64,000 nucleotides of DNA from Myrica gale (GCA_963930655.1 OZ005609.1:23571001-23635000); one strand, 5' to 3'. Shown: positions 1 through 13,360, counted from the stretch's first letter. The notes: a model not told the origin generated them from the sequence alone. Numbers and translations are program-made.

Positions 1-3000
1 TCATCTCTAAGCCCACACAGGTCAGGAAACCTTTTAGATTCTTTGACATGTGGGTCACCCACCCACAGTTTCTGGATATTATCTCTGAGATTTGGCAACA
101 GCCTGTCCATGAGTCCCCTATGTTCCAACTGTGTACCAAATTGAAGCTACTGAAGAGAGCACTTAAGAAACTTAATAAAGACGCTTTCTCGGACATCTCC
201 GGGAGAGTTGCAAAAGCAAGATCTGATTTGGCAGCTATCCAAAGCAAACTCCAATCTCAGGCTCTCACTCCCACCTTACTTCAGCTTGAAATTGAGATGA
301 CGCGTAACTATGCCAACCTTAGACGTGACGAGGAGAGCTTCTTCAGACAAAAATCTAGAGTCCAATGGCTGCAACTGGGCGATTCTAATTCTAGCTACTT
401 TTTCAAGTCTGTGAAGAACCAGCAGATCAAAACCCGGATTAATTCTATCAACCGTGCTGATGGTTCTCTTATTACCGATAAAGATACGGTCAATTCTGAG
501 TTCATTAATTTCTACAAATGGTTGTGGGAAAAGTCTGGCACCTGCCTTCATGTAGACCCGGTTGAAATAGATGGTTTTTTCAGAAAAAACTCAACATTGA
601 ACAGCAAAGTGCCTTGTCTGCTGAAGTATCTGCGGAGGAGATTCAAGAGGCGTTGTTCTCCATTAAGGATAACAAAGCACCAGGCCCTGATGGCTTCAAT
701 GCCAAATTTTTTAAAGCCTCTTGGAACATTGTTGGGTGCCTTGTTATCAAAGCTATCAAGTCTTTCTTTTGCTCGGGCAATATCCTCAAGGAAATCAACC
801 ACACTTCAGTTACATTGGTCCCCAAGGTGCCTAACCCCTCTGAGGTTGGTGACTTTAGACTCATTGCTTGTTGTAATACTGTCTACAAATGCATCTCTAA
901 AATCATTGCCCGGAGGATGAAATTAGTGATGTCGCACATAATGGTACCCCAACAAACTGTTTTTGTTGAAGGTAGGTGTATTGGTGATAATGTCCTTCTT
1001 GCTCAAGAACTTTTTCGTAATTACCACCGGGATAAAGGTTCTCCTCGTTGTGCAATGAAAGTTGACATAATGAAGGCCTATGACATGGTTGATTGGAATT
1101 TTCTGCTGAATGTGCTAAGTAGCTTGCGCTTTCCCCCACTAGTCATACAGTTGATCAATCAGTGCATTTCCACAACAAGCTTGTCGTTGAATATCAATGG
1201 AGAATTTTGTGGTTTTTTCCGTGCTGAGCGTGGTCTAAGGCATGGGGACCCCATCTCCCCCTACCTTTTTTCTTTGGCTATGGAAGCCTTGTCTGGTATC
1301 CTTCACAATACCATTGGCAGACATAATGATTTTCGTTATCACTGGCGCTGCAAAGCCTTGAAGATCTCTCACTTATCTTTTGCTGACGATCTACTCTTGT
1401 TCTGCAAAGATAATGTTCCCTCTGTCCTTGTACTTAGGGAGTGCCTTTTAATGTTCCAAGCTATCTCAGGCCTCTTGCTGAATCCTCTCAAGAGTCTGAT
1501 CTTCTCTTGTGGTGTCCCTAGTGACACCAAAGCCGTGATTTTGGATACCATGGGTTTTTGTGAAGGTCATCTCCCTGTCAGATACCTTGGGGTCCCTCTA
1601 ATCTCCTCTAAGTTTAGGAAGGTTAACTGTAAAGAGCTAGTGGACCGCATTACTACAAGAGCCAAGAGCTGGACAACCAAGTTCCTATCCTTTGCGGGTC
1701 GACTCCAACTCGTTAAATCTATTTTGGTCGCCATGCAATCCTATTGGTCTATGCTTTTCATAATTCTGAAAAGTGTTTTGAAAGAGGTAGAACGTGTTTT
1801 AAGATCTTTCCTTTGGAATGGGAGTAATTTGGGTCCTGGAGGAGCTAAAGTGTCCTGGAATGATATTTGTTGCTCTTATGAGGAGGGTGGCCTGGGGGTG
1901 ACAGATTTGGGTTGATGGAACAAGGCTGAAATGATTAAGCACTTATGGAACCTTTTTGTTGACAAAAGCCAATCCTTGTGGTCTAGTTGGGTGAGAGTCC
2001 ACCTCCTTAAAAATAGAAGTGCTTGGGCTATCAAACCTGCTGCTGATAGCTCTTGGACATGGAGGAAACTATTGGGGCTGCGTTCTTTTGTGTGGAAGTA
2101 CTTTAAACATAGGATTGGAAATGGGGAAACTACTTTCCTCTGGTTTGACAACTGGCACCCTGAAGGCTTTCTCATTCATTTGATTAATAGGGAGTTGATC
2201 CTAGACTTTTCAGCCAAGGTCAGCAGCATCATTGTGGGTGACAATTGGAATTGGCAAGGAGGAGGTCTGCAGCAGTTTTGGGAATCTATTAATAGGGATT
2301 TTTCCTTCCAATTAAGATCCATGCCCGGAGTTGCGGATTTGGTTTTCTGGAACCTTGGGGCTTTAAAATCTTTTTCTGTCAAAAGTGCTTACTATCTACT
2401 CAAGGAGCCTAGACCTCTTGTTGGTTGGAGGAACTTGGTCTGGTTTAAGGTTAGAATCCCTCGACACTCTTTCATTTTGTGGATGGCTGCTAGGAACAGA
2501 CTCCAGACGAAGGACAAAATGCTCATCATGGGTATTCTCCAAGATGCAAGGTGCTGCCTCTGTAATGCTGAGACTGAAACTATTGACCATCTCTTCTTTT
2601 ACTGCTCCTATACGCAAAAGATCTGGTTCCTTCTCTCTGACAGGTGCAATCTCCTAAGGACCCAATGTTCTTGGTCTGGTTTTTTAGAGTGGGTTGCTTT
2701 TGTGCTTAAGGGTAACCGGGTGCTTTCCTTGGTTCGGAAGCTAGTGCTTGGAGCTGCTGGCTACCACATTTGGCGTGAGAGAAATGAGCGCCTTCACACA
2801 AGTAAGTCTAAGAGAATTGTTGAGGTCTTTGAGGAAATTGTTCTTAATGTTAGAACTAAGCTTAGCACATGGAGCTGGGTGCCCATCCTGATATGGAGTT
2901 GATGTACTTTTGGATTCATAGATAGTGTAGTGTGCTCCCTCTTGCCTTCTGTAAGTCTTGGCTGTAATATGTGGCGTTCAACTTGTGCCTCTTTGTGGGC

Positions 3001-3059
3001 TTGTTTGTTTGTTTTTTTTTTGGTTCTTTAATACACTTACCTCTTGCCCAAAAAAAAAT
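1..3059 (+). mobile_element. L1-type LINE, ORF2 (reverse transcriptase) to poly-A tail
   Basis: Plant non-LTR retrotransposon; the window begins downstream of its endonuclease domain. In order: a linker with the usual basic helix (48-560), reverse transcriptase (about 590-1700) with GPDGF, the RGLRHGDPISPYLF block and the catalytic SFADDLLLF near 1373-1400, then a zinc-binding RT C-terminal domain (about 2420-2620) with CCLCNAETETIDHLFFYC. A short 3' UTR ends in an A-run at 3049-3058, which fixes the orientation and 3' end. The frame shifts once between about 570 and 590, where runs of T and A sit together, and one in-frame TGA lies at 1913-1915 (the family normally reads LGLWNKA here). With only two lesions it is a fairly recent copy, but it cannot encode an active ORF2 protein as it stands. 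Target-site duplication cannot be seen because the 5' end is outside the window. Confidence 0.93.
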
Positions 3060-3600
3060 ATGTGTTTTATGATGTTTAGATGGTAAAAAAAATGGTAAAC
3101 AAACATCTAAGGACTCTTTGCCATAGTAACCTCATTCACCGACAGAAGTTTTTCACATTTTTCTGAAATGTATGCCGAGGAGCAAAATTCTCGTATAGAA
3201 CTTATAATTTTAAGCAAAGATAAAAATTAAGGCATACCAACCCCGAATTACAATTTCACAAACAACAAAATGATAAGAAGCCGTTCATAAACTAAGACTA
3301 CATAAACTTTTTAAACATCATCTTTACGAAGAAATTAAGCCCTTAGATTAAAGCGACTTCAAGAACTTCCCTGTAATATATATATTATGAAATCTGCATA
3401 TTTATATATTTAAAACGACTCCAAGTACAAACAAGAAAACTAAAGCAAGAAACGAAATAAAGACAGTTATAGCAACAACATGAAAGCCAATGGGATTAGG
3501 GCAGTTAGCGCCATTAAATTTCCGTAGGCCCCGCTAAAGGAGAAACGAGGGGGAACTTCGCCAACAAAAGAGAGGGCAGAAATTGTGAGCCACCAAGTTA
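3060..3600. other. AT-rich intergenic stretch, no gene seen
   Basis: Between the LINE tail and the first exonuclease-like remnant. No open frame with recognisable motifs and no clear repeat. It may contain the 3' flank of the minus-strand remnant that follows. Confidence 0.5.
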
Positions 3601-3814
3601 TCTTCACGGGAGATCTTGAGGAGGGAGACACACGAAAGGCTTCTCAACAATTCCACCGAAGATAAGGGAAGCAAGTGAGGAACATTTGCCAAGTGCTCGG
3701 ATATTGTCAAGGACTATCAGAGTCACCAGAACAAACGAAATTCTGTAGGGATAGGATAGTTCACTAGCGTTCGTGAGAGCCAAAGACGCAGCAGAAGCCT
3801 CTCCAGTAAGAGGC

Positions 3815-4394
3815 TCAGTAAACAAGAATTTGATAAGAAGCGTAAGCATTATGAATGGCATGCCTGACCTGTTCATTTGAAAAATCCGTAGCACCCCAGT
3901 CCGAAAAAGTTCCAAACTTTCAGGCTCCTGAAAGAAGAGCCCTACTTCATTTGCTAGCCCAACTAAACCATACCCGTCAAGACTGGGCTTCTTGAGAACC
4001 CTAGCACCAAAATGACCCAGTTGCACAGCAGCTTTACAGCCTTTCGAGTTTCGTCTGCGTCCACTAGTAATGTTTTGAAATCACTATCATCCCCAGTTCC
4101 CACAAAACACACGTTCTGATCACTCAAAAATTCGGTGATCGACTCCGGAAATGGACATGTGTGCAAAAGCTTGACAATCACGCAGCGAGTTTCGACAAAA
4201 AAGATCAATAACGCAGCATCAGAGTAACAGGGAACATACTTAATATCAAATGCCACCAGAGGGACAACAGCAGACTTTTCAAGATGGAAAGAGAGTCCGC
4301 GTAACACCGCGATACCGTCCTCAAGCCAAACTCTCCGGCCTTCTACACTCACCTTAATTGATTCCGAAGAAATCTCTCTTTTTACCTCAAACAT
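3815..4394 (-). pseudogene. Werner-exonuclease-like (DEDD 3'-5' exonuclease fold) gene, decayed copy 1
   Basis: Minus-strand relative of the open gene at 15917-16522. From the ATG at 4392-4394 the frame gives VAFDIKYVP (motif I region), TRCVIVKLLHTCPFPESI, FLSDQNVCFVGTG and DSDFKTLL. The frame then changes near 4020, continuing as GARVLKKPSLDGYGLVGLANEV, and changes again near 3910, continuing as NEQVRHAIHNAYASYQI before a stop near 3815. At least two frameshifts make this a pseudogene. Motif I has Asp-x-Lys instead of the catalytic Asp-x-Glu, and the motif III Asp has become Asn (HNAYASY). Plant relatives resemble the exonuclease half of WRN; the family assignment rests on motif pattern only. 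Confidence 0.72.
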
Positions 4395-4419
4395 TTCTTT
4401 CCAGCAACCATGTTAAGCC

Positions 4420-4960
4420 TCTGTCCACCTAATTCTCTAGACCTAATGCTACCGTCTGCGCTGTTTATATATAATTGCAGTTGCCCTTTTCTAGCTTATA
4501 TTTATTTGGATTTTTCTTTTTTTGCTTTAGCATCCCAATTTGAATCTCGATAAGGTCTCTTGGACTCGTTTTACATTTGTGAGGGCCCTTCGAGTAGGAA
4601 CATCACTCTTTCTTTCTTTTTTCCTAAGTGAGTAGGAACATCACTCCCTAGTATGTTTAGCGTGCAAACCACACCATGCTTAATTGGATTAATTTTCTCC
4701 AACAACGTCATAGAATTTACCAAGTACATTAACATCGAATTTTAAGAAAATTAGATAACAAAGGGAACATAAAACCCAAATCTGAAACAAAACAACATTA
4801 AGAAGCTCATTAACCAAGTCTATTAAAGAATATAATTCAAATAATAAAATATTATTCTTCCTATCAACTTAAGCTTTTGAGATGAGTGATAGATTCACAT
4901 GGTATCAAAATTATATGTCGTCGTCACCCCATTGACGTTGCAGTATTGTACAGGACACTT
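4420..4960. other. Intergenic stretch with an LTR-end-like remnant
   Basis: No gene seen. The part at about 4826-4915 resembles 48495-48585 (CCTATCA.CTTAAG followed by ACAT.GTATCA). This looks like the end of a degraded LTR followed by a tRNA-Met-type primer site. Both are short fragments that cannot be assigned to a lineage. Confidence 0.35.
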
Positions 4961-5620
4961 AAGCAACAACTAATGAATCAGTAAAGCATCCCTAACCTCT
5001 ATTTACTATGAAATAAATGCACAATATATATATCTGAGGCATAAATGCGTGCCTCTACATCGTGTGACATTTGGAATGTGAATTGCAACTTTCCGTTAGA
5101 GTCCAAGCGGCATCTTCCAGCGTGCTCTCAGTCAACTCAGACACAAGCTCACGGGTTTTAGCCATCCTACGAGCAGGTAACTTTTCTGCAATAATAAAAA
5201 CAATAGCCAGACCCTCAAAAGACATTATGGCATCTGACTTACTAAAAACCCAAATGAATTATTTCTTTTATTATCTTAAATTTTTCAGCATCCCATCAAG
5301 GGCAAAAGCTTGGTCGGGCTGCTAAAAATGGTATCAGATTGTTGTAATTGGTAGGTTTCAAATACCAGGGAACGCAAAAAGAACCAACAAACAGCTCCAC
5401 TCTAACACATACATTTTTCTTTGTTGATCTAAGTTCTACATTTTTGAAACCGCTGACTAACATTATTAATTGCAAAAACCTTCATTATCTTCTTCTCTCA
5501 ATTTCTTAGGCAACCAAAGAACTGGAAAACAATTGCACCAGCAGTAACAAAAAAAAAAACCAAAAATGCTTTTGTAAAAATGTAGCATGGTAACGGCACG
5601 TCTAAATCATCTTGCCGAGA
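4960..5620 (-). repeat. Diverged copy of mS41-gene intron-like sequence
   Basis: Several stretches match the region around exon 2 of the mS41-like gene at 36400-36860 and its sister at 26000-26530. They are the TTTTCTGCAATAA acceptor side, the ACTTACTAAAAA.CCAAAT stretch, and the TGCACCAG.A..AA.AAAACC..AAATGCTT stretch close to ATGTAGCAT. The exon-2 coding sequence itself is not recognisable here: the matching position (about 5065-5185) holds unrelated sequence. It is either an old duplicate whose exon was replaced, or a repeat shared by both places. Confidence 0.4.
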
Positions 5621-5639
5621 AGGCCGTCGAGCAACTTCA

Positions 5640-6336
5640 ATAGTTTGACGTACCGGGATCATTAACAGATACTTTGTAGAACAAGGTTGCAGTTTGATAA
5701 GAAGGGAAAGCATTCTGAATCGCAAGCTTGACCTGTTCATATGAAAACACAGGAGCACCCCAGTCGGAGAAAGTTCCACTTTTAGTCTCCAAATCCAAGC
5801 TCAGCTTAATTAAACTGAGTCTCCTCCAAGACCAGCTTAATTAATTCTCGTGCTATCTGAACCACACCAATCCCCACGATATCGGGGTTCCAGAGAAACT
5901 TCACAGCCAAATCGCCCAGCTCTACGACATTCTTACAAGTTACAACCATGCATCTCTATCCATTCTAGTAATGTTTTGAATCCATTCTGATCTCCAGTTC
6001 CCACAAAAGACACATGATCATCACTCAACAATTTGGTGATTGACTCGGGCAATGGAGGTGTGTGCAACAGCTGCACAATCAGGCAGCGAGTTCCGACACA
6101 TAGGATCAATAACGCAGCATCAGAGTTTCTGGGGCCGAACTTCTAGGAAGGTACTTAATATCAAATCCCACCAGAGCAGTCACAACAGACTCTTCAAGAT
6201 GGGAAGACACTTGGAATAACTCCGCGAAACAGTAGTCTACCATAACAACATTGTCTATTACACTCACCTTCACATTAGCTCCACCCATATCTATTTCATA
6301 GGTACTTAATTGGCGTAGGAGTGGTAGAGGAATCAT
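5640..6336 (-). pseudogene. Werner-exonuclease-like gene, decayed copy 2
   Basis: Minus strand, ATG at 6334-6336. The first frame gives TYEIDMGGANVKVSVIDNVV and LVGFDIKYLP, the latter matching the motif I region of the open copy. It closes at 6106. Homology continues in other frames as GTRCLIVQLLHT, ESITKLLSDDHVSFVGTG and, near 5730, EQVKLAIQNAFPSYQ. Several frame breaks and internal stops make it a pseudogene. It lies in the same orientation as copy 1 and the open copy, so the set looks like a tandem array. Motif I again shows Asp-x-Lys. Confidence 0.68.
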
Positions 6337-6359
6337 TTCTGTTTTCTTGCTTCTGCCTC

Positions 6360-6860
6360 AAATTAATATGTACGAGTGGTGAACATGAGGGGAAGCACTT
6401 GTTGCATTGACGAGATTTATAGGAATATAACTTTGGTAGTTTCATCTACGGCTGCTGGACTTCAAGTTCTCGGGACTGGAGTTATCCTAAAGGCATTCGT
6501 GGTCGGTGAAGTCTTTTGACCTTCCACCTAAATCCATGGATTCTTCATAAATAGCTGATGTAAATTCAATTACTCCCAGAGCTAGGGATTGGTGGGACTG
6601 GTTTTCATCAGCTTCGTCCTTTTAATATGAGGTTTATATTTCCTAATACTGTAATTCACAATATTAGCTACTTGGTTATCATAAATAAACATCCATCGAT
6701 TAGGCGTATGACAAACTATCACTCCTTTTCTAATTTCAATGTTATCCTCCCTTGAAGCTTAATCTTGGGAAAAGTAGAGAGCAGTAGCTTATTGAATGAG
6801 GCTGGTTAACAGGTTCATGCTGATCTGCATAAATTTTCTCACCAAAGAAGAGTGCATAGA
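6360..6860. other. 5' flank of decayed copy 2, no gene seen
   Basis: AT-rich, non-coding. No promoter element or repeat stands out. It ends where the next duplicated exonuclease-like 3' fragment begins. Confidence 0.4.
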
Positions 6861-6867
6861 GTTGTAG

Positions 6868-7138
6868 ACTCAAGAATGACTCCCAGCACAACAAAAGGAC
6901 CAGTAGCCTATAGAGATCACAACTATATAGATCATATAATTTTAAGCAAAGACAACAAAGGGAACAAAAAACCCAAAACACATAAGAAGCACATTAACCA
7001 GGTCCACAAGAACATCCAAAGGCCATTTTTACAAGGAAGCCCTACAGCTGCTTCAAGTGATTCGCTGCAATATTATAACAAGCACAAGCATCATGAATGA
7101 TAAACTTGACCTCTTCCTGGGAGAGAACCCTACCAGCC
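6868..7138 (-). pseudogene. 3' fragment of a Werner-exonuclease-like gene (copy 3)
   Basis: Nearly the same sequence as 15748-16017, which is the 3' flank and last codons of the open copy. The match includes the 3' UTR stretch with AAGGCCATTTTTACAAG and the coding end around CAATATTATAACAAGCACA. The match stops abruptly at about 7138, where a repetitive GAGCTC-rich element begins, so only the 3' end of this gene copy remains. It shows that the insertions at 7.1-15.7 kb sit between duplicated pieces of the same gene. Confidence 0.75.
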
Positions 7139-8485
7139 CACACGGTTAAACTCGGCTTGGCTCGATGTAAACTCGTGAAAAAGCTCAAATAAGCTCGACT
7201 CGACTCATTTGAGCTCATTTAAAAGCTCGTATTAAAAAGATACATAAAAATAAAAATATATTTATATTCTTACTATTATATATATATATATATATGCATG
7301 TGTTATGGTGTATATTAAATTTTTATGATATTATGATATTAGGTTACATTATAAAATGTATATATGTATACGTCATTTTTGAATATATAAGTATATATTT
7401 TGTTATGCATTTTATTTTAAGCTTGATTTAATATATTTGTTATAACATATGTAATTAAATATTTTTTCATTTATATAAAACATAATATTTTTAATAGGTT
7501 GTCATTTTTTTGATATTAATGTATGTATATCTATTCATACATTTTGTTATACATTTTAATTAAGTTTGAAACACTTTGCAAGGGTTGTTTCTTAATTTCT
7601 ATTTTATAACCACATATATGTAATTATAGATTTTACCATTTTATATTTACTTAAAATTTATCTACTTCAATTTATATAACATATGTGTTACATGTTAGTT
7701 TAACATTTTCTTAGTAATTGATAGACATTCGTATATTTATATAGCTAATATGAAGTTAAAAATTCTTTCATAAAAATTCCGCTAATCTTTATCATCATAA
7801 CTTCCATCATTACGATCCAATGATCTAGATATTCAATATATATCAAATTTTGATAAAATAATAACTAAACTTGATTTTATACATAGAAGGTTAAGATTAG
7901 AGGAGTTCCTTATTGTGGAATAGCATATAAGCATGAAAGCAACTCTAATTTAATTAATAGGTCATGTTTAGTATACCTTAAGACATATAGTAGTCTATAC
8001 TTGAGGACAAATGTGCCATTGAGATTGTATCGAGTAAAAATACAACTGATATTATCGTAGTTCATAAGCTAAGAGCAACAACTATCTTTAGGAATAGATG
8101 TCTCTACTATTGGCCTATGTTAATTATACTTTAGATCATAAATTTAGAACTTCTATACATAATTACATGATAATGAGGAGAGAGAGATTATTTTGTATTT
8201 TTTTAATTAGGGCCAAAATTTTGAATGCCAAAAGTATGGTAATTTCAAATCTTGAAAAGGTTCTCCGTAATTTTAAAATACAAAAAGAGCTCGAGCTTGA
8301 GCTCAAGTTGAGCTGAGCTCGTTTGTTTGTTTGTTTTGTGTCTAGCTCGAGCTTGTTTAAAATTTAATGTGTCGAGTTTGAACAAGGATTTTCAAGCTTT
8401 ATTCGAACTCCTATATATATTAAACGAGCCGAGCTCGAGCTCTTATATGTGTCACTACTCGGCTCGGCTCGTTTACAGCCCTAGC
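7139..8485. mobile_element. hAT-like non-autonomous element, GAGCTC-rich ends
   Basis: The right end, read inward, is CTAGGGCTGTAAACGAGCC, a terminus common in plant hAT-type elements. The left end has a related, degraded TTAAACTCGGCTTGGCTCG. Both subterminal regions (7139-7230 and 8285-8475) are crowded with GAGCTC and CTCGAG hexamers in inverted arrangement around a very AT-rich core. No transposase frame is present. No matching target-site duplication was found, so the superfamily is tentative. Confidence 0.5.
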
Positions 8486-8497
8486 AAGAATAGAATT

Positions 8498-9127
8498 TGA
8501 TGCAGGGGACTCGAGTCAGATGACGTCGAGCTGTCAGATTGCTCATTGATGGCACTGAATTACCTGGAGCGGGCAGATCAGCGCAAGGATGGCAGATATA
8601 GCCTAATTGGGGCGGTTTTCATGCACGTGTCGGTTTTTTGGCCATAACTTTGGCTACAAGCGTCCGATTAGCGCCCATGACCCCAATTCGGAAAGCTAAT
8701 TTCGGCGCGCACGTCATGACCACCCAGCTATGCTCGGTGCACCTCGTTTCGAGCCCTAAATCTTCTGTTTTCCTTTCAAATCTCTATTTTAGTTAATTTT
8801 TACTATTTATGGTAATCTTCTATTTATCGATTAGGAAGTAATTCTGAACCCGATTTGAGCCAGATTTTTGGCAGTCTTTTGATTTATTTCTGTATTTCGT
8901 TTTGGTAAGATTTTTAGGGTTTTGCTATTTTTTGGTAAATCCTATTAAGAGTCGATTTTCAGTTATTTTGACCCGGCTTGTGGGTTGTTATTGATCATTC
9001 CCGAAAATTGAGAATTTTATTGAATTCTAGAGTGTTCTCTATATTTTGGGTCGAATTCTCCATTTTTTCCCTTACAAATTACCTATTGCACTAGCCTGCA
9101 GAATAATCTATATTTTGTTCTGCGTCA
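8498..9127 (+). repeat. Left LTR of the Ty3 element
   Basis: Begins TGATGCAGGGG and ends GCGTCA, about 630 bp. It aligns to 13361-14004 throughout. Confidence 0.92.
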
Positions 9128-12100
9128 ATTGGTATCAGAGGTCAACATCTTCCCGAGGAGAGATTTTCATCAGTATCGATGGCTGGTGGTGGTGGTCGTC
9201 GTGGGCAGGTTTCGAATGAGGAAGTCCCGTACCGTGATCGTAACGTTCAGGATGTTATGATTGAGGATTTGTAGATGCAAGTGGCAGAGTTAACTCAGCT
9301 CCTAGCGGCGCAGGAAGTCGGTAATCATGATGTGGAAGATTCTGACACCGACAATTCCACCTTCAAAAATCCGTATCACAATCGATTTCGGGAGTACCGT
9401 GGTTGAGAGAACCATCATGGAGACCTCGGCTTCAGAGTTGACTTGCCCGAGTTTTCTAGTACGTTACAAGCTGACTGCTTTTATTGATTGGTTGCATGAA
9501 GTAGAACGAATTTTCGATTATAAAGAAGTCTCAGATCGTGTCAAAGTGAAACTGGTGACCATCAAACTCAAGGGCAGAGCATTTGCGTGATGAGAGCAGT
9601 TGAAACGTTCAAGAGACAGGCAGGGCAAGTCCAAGATCACTGATTGGGAGAAGATGAAGAGCCACTTCCTTCCCTTTGGCTATACCCAAACCCTGTTTCA
9701 GCGACTTCATTCGTTGAGGCAAGAGATGAGATCCGTGGAAGATTATACGGAGGAGTTATATCAGTTGATCGGTCTAAATGATTTGACTGAGACAGAAGAA
9801 CAGATGGTGGCACGATATTTGGGGGGGTTACAACGACCTCTGCAGGTTGCCCTCAGCTTTCACTCGTTGTGGGCAGTTTCTGAAGCCTACCAGCGTGCTC
9901 TTGCTGTAGAAAAACAACAGAATAGAAGACCCGTCATTAGAAACGACCAAAGCACTAGGCCAGCTCGCCCTCAAGAATCTCTTCCTCCCCAGCAGCCACC
10001 AAAGGGTAATCCTAACCCTACTATTAAGTGCTTTAGATGTGGTGAACAGTGGCATATAGCAACTCATTGCAGGAAGCCTGCCAGTTAGACGGGCAAAAAT
10101 CTACTGCTTGAGGAAGGCATGGAAGACGAAACTGATGAGGTTGGAGAGCCAGTGTATGACACAGAAAGGAGATGAGGATGTGTTGTATGGAGACAAACAT
10201 GAAACTCTGGTCATTCGTAAGAGCCTCCTGACTCTCAGATGCGACTCCGAAGATGATTGGTTAAGAACCAATATCTTCCACACAACCTGCACCGTGGCCG
10301 AAAAAGTCTGCAAGATGCCTAACAGAAATTGCAGTTGAATACCGATCGTCACCCAAAGCCATATAAACTGTCATGGCTGAATAAAGGCAGTGAGGTAATA
10401 GTAAATAGACGATGCTTAGTGTCTTTTTCTGTTGGCGAGAAATATTTTTATAGTGCTTGGTGTGATGTAGTGTGCATGGATGCGTGTCATATACTGTTAG
10501 GCAGACCTTGGCAGTATGATCGAAATGTAGTACATGACGGAAGGAAGAATACATATTCCCTTAGCATCAAAGGGAAAAAGATTGTGTTGGCGCCTCGTCG
10601 GGAAGAACCCAATCCCACCCCGGTTGTCAATAATAACAATCTGTTTTCTATGTCTAGGTTTTTAGTTGAAGTTGAGCATGAAGATGTAGTTTATGCTTTA
10701 CTGCCTTGTGGACATAGTGCAACAAGAGAGGTTCCAGAATTACCCACGGAGGTCCAGCAGCTGCTTTCAGAATTCTCTAATTCGATGCAAGAAGACCTTC
10801 CTCCTAGACTGCCGCCTATGAGAGATATTCAACATCAGATTGACTTGATCCCGGGCTCGAATTTGCCCAATAGACCAGCATATCGCCTCAGCCAAAAAGA
10901 AACTAGAGAGTTGCAGCGACAGGTGGTAGAGTTGCTGTAGAGGGGCTACATCCGTGAAAGTATGAGCCCATGTGTCGTTCCAAAGAAAGATGGTTCTTGG
11001 GGCATGTGTGGACAGCAAAGCCATCAACAGGATTATGGTGAAGTACAGATTTCTCATTCCCCACCTGGATGACATGCTAGATCAATTGTCTGATTCTAAG
11101 GTCTTCTCCAAAATTGACCTTAAAAGCGGATACCACCAGATCAGAATAAGGCCTGGAGACGAGTGGAAGACAACGTTTAAGACGCAGCATGGGTTGTATG
11201 AGTGGATGGTCATGTCATTTTAACTGTCCAATGCGCCCAGTACGTTCATGAGATTTATGCATCAAGTTTTACGGTCTTTCATGGGGAAATTCGTGGTAGT
11301 CTACTTCGACGATATCCTTATCTATAGCCCTACATGGACCTCCCATTTTGATCACCTCCGTGCAGTTTTTGATATGCTCAGGACGGAGCGTCTGTTTGTT
11401 AATCAGAAGAAGTGTTCTTTCTTCACTACTTCTGTAACATTTCTGGGTTTTGTTGTGTCTATTGATGGTGTTCATGCAGATCAGTCGAAGATAGATGCAG
11501 TCTTGGAGTGACCCCAGCCAAAAACCTTGCATGATGTCAGGAGTTTCCATGGGTTGGCATCCTTCTATCGCTGCTTCATCAGGAATTTCAGCACTCTGAT
11601 TGCTCCTATCACAAAGTGCCTCAAGAGACGTGATTTCCACTGGTCTGAGGAGGCAGAAGCCAGTTTTCAACTGGTCAACCAGAAGATGACAGAGGCACCG
11701 GTGTTGGCACTTCCTGATTTTGATAAGGTGTTTGAGTTGAATTGTGATGCATCTGGAGTTGTCATTGGTGTTCTATGTCAGGAAGGGAGACCCATAGCTT
11801 TCTTCAGTGAGAAGCTGTCGGGATCAAAGAAGAATTACTCCACCTACGACCTGGAGTTCTACGTCATCGTTCAGTCTTTGAAGCATTGGCGTCACTACCT
11901 TGTGCAGATGAAATTCATTCTTCTTACTAAAAATGAGGCTCTGAAGTACATCAATGGTCAACACAAGATGAGCAGACGACATGTCAAATGGGTAGCGTAC
12001 TTACAAGAGTTCACCTTTACCCTGAGAGACCTAGCAGGGAGCCTGAACCGTGTTGCAAATGCCCTTAGTCATCGCACCTTACTCCTCACCATCATGAGTA

Positions 12101-13360
12101 CCAAAGTCGCATGATTTGAAGCTTTCACTGAATTGTGTGCCACATATCCTTCCTTTGGAAAGATCATTGAGGAGGTAACCTCAGGTCATCGTCGTTATTT
12201 CCTTTTGCATAATGGTTATTTGTTTCGTGGGCTACAATTGTGCATTCCAGATTGTTCGCTAAGACAATAGATTATTAGCGAACTTCATAATGAGGGTCAC
12301 TTCGGGCGAGACAAAACATTGGCCATTATTTCTTCTGATTATTATTGGCCCAAGTTGACCAGTGACGTGGCCCACTTTGTGGAGCGTTGTTATGTGTGAC
12401 AAAGGACCAAGGGTGTCCTCACGAATGCAAGCCTTTACACCCCCTTACCGGTTCCCGAAACTCCTTAGTTCGATGTCAGCATGGACTTCGTGTTAGGTTT
12501 ACCCCGTACCCAATGGGCCTGTGATTCCATTTTAGTTGTGGTTGACAAGTTTTCCAAGATGACCCACTTTGTAGCTTGCAGGAAAACCATGGATGTTGCC
12601 CGGATAGTCCATTTGTACTTCAGGGAGATTGTGCGTCTCCATGGTGTTCCTCGATCCATCACTTCAGATCGAGACACCAAGTTCATCAGTAATTTTTGAG
12701 GAGCTTTATGGGGAAAGTTGGGGACCAAGTTGAATTTCAGCAGTGCTTACCACTCCTAGACGGATGGTCAGACCGAAGTGGTGAATCGGAGTCTAGGCAA
12801 TCTGTTGAGATGTTTGGCAGGCACTAAACCCAAGAAGTGGGATTTAGCATTACCTCAAGCAGAATTTGCCTACAACAGGTCAACGAGCAGGACCACAGGC
12901 ATGAGCCCTTTTCAAATTGTTTGTGGTCGGAATCCATCTGGAGTACTGGATTTAGCTCTCATTCCACATGTGGGCCGTTTGCATCCTAGGGCAGATGAGT
13001 TGGCCCAACATCTTTGAGGCATCCATGAGCAGGTAAGCTGGCCATTTACGAGAGCAATGCTAAGTACATAGCTCGAGCGGACAGTCATCATCGTCAGGTA
13101 CTTTTTGATGTTGGTGATTTTGTTTGGGTTGTATTAACTCGTGGTCGTTTCCCTGTTGGCGAATATAATAAGCTTAAGGAGCGGAAGATTGGACCCTATG
13201 AGATATTGCAGAAGATAAATGACAACGCATACAGGTTGCATCTTCCTAGTCATTTGAAGACTTCTGATGTCTTTAATATGAAACACCTGAGTCCTTGTTT
13301 TGTGGATTCTGTTGATGCTACTGTGAACTCGAGGATGAGTTCTTTCCAACCCGAGGTGAC

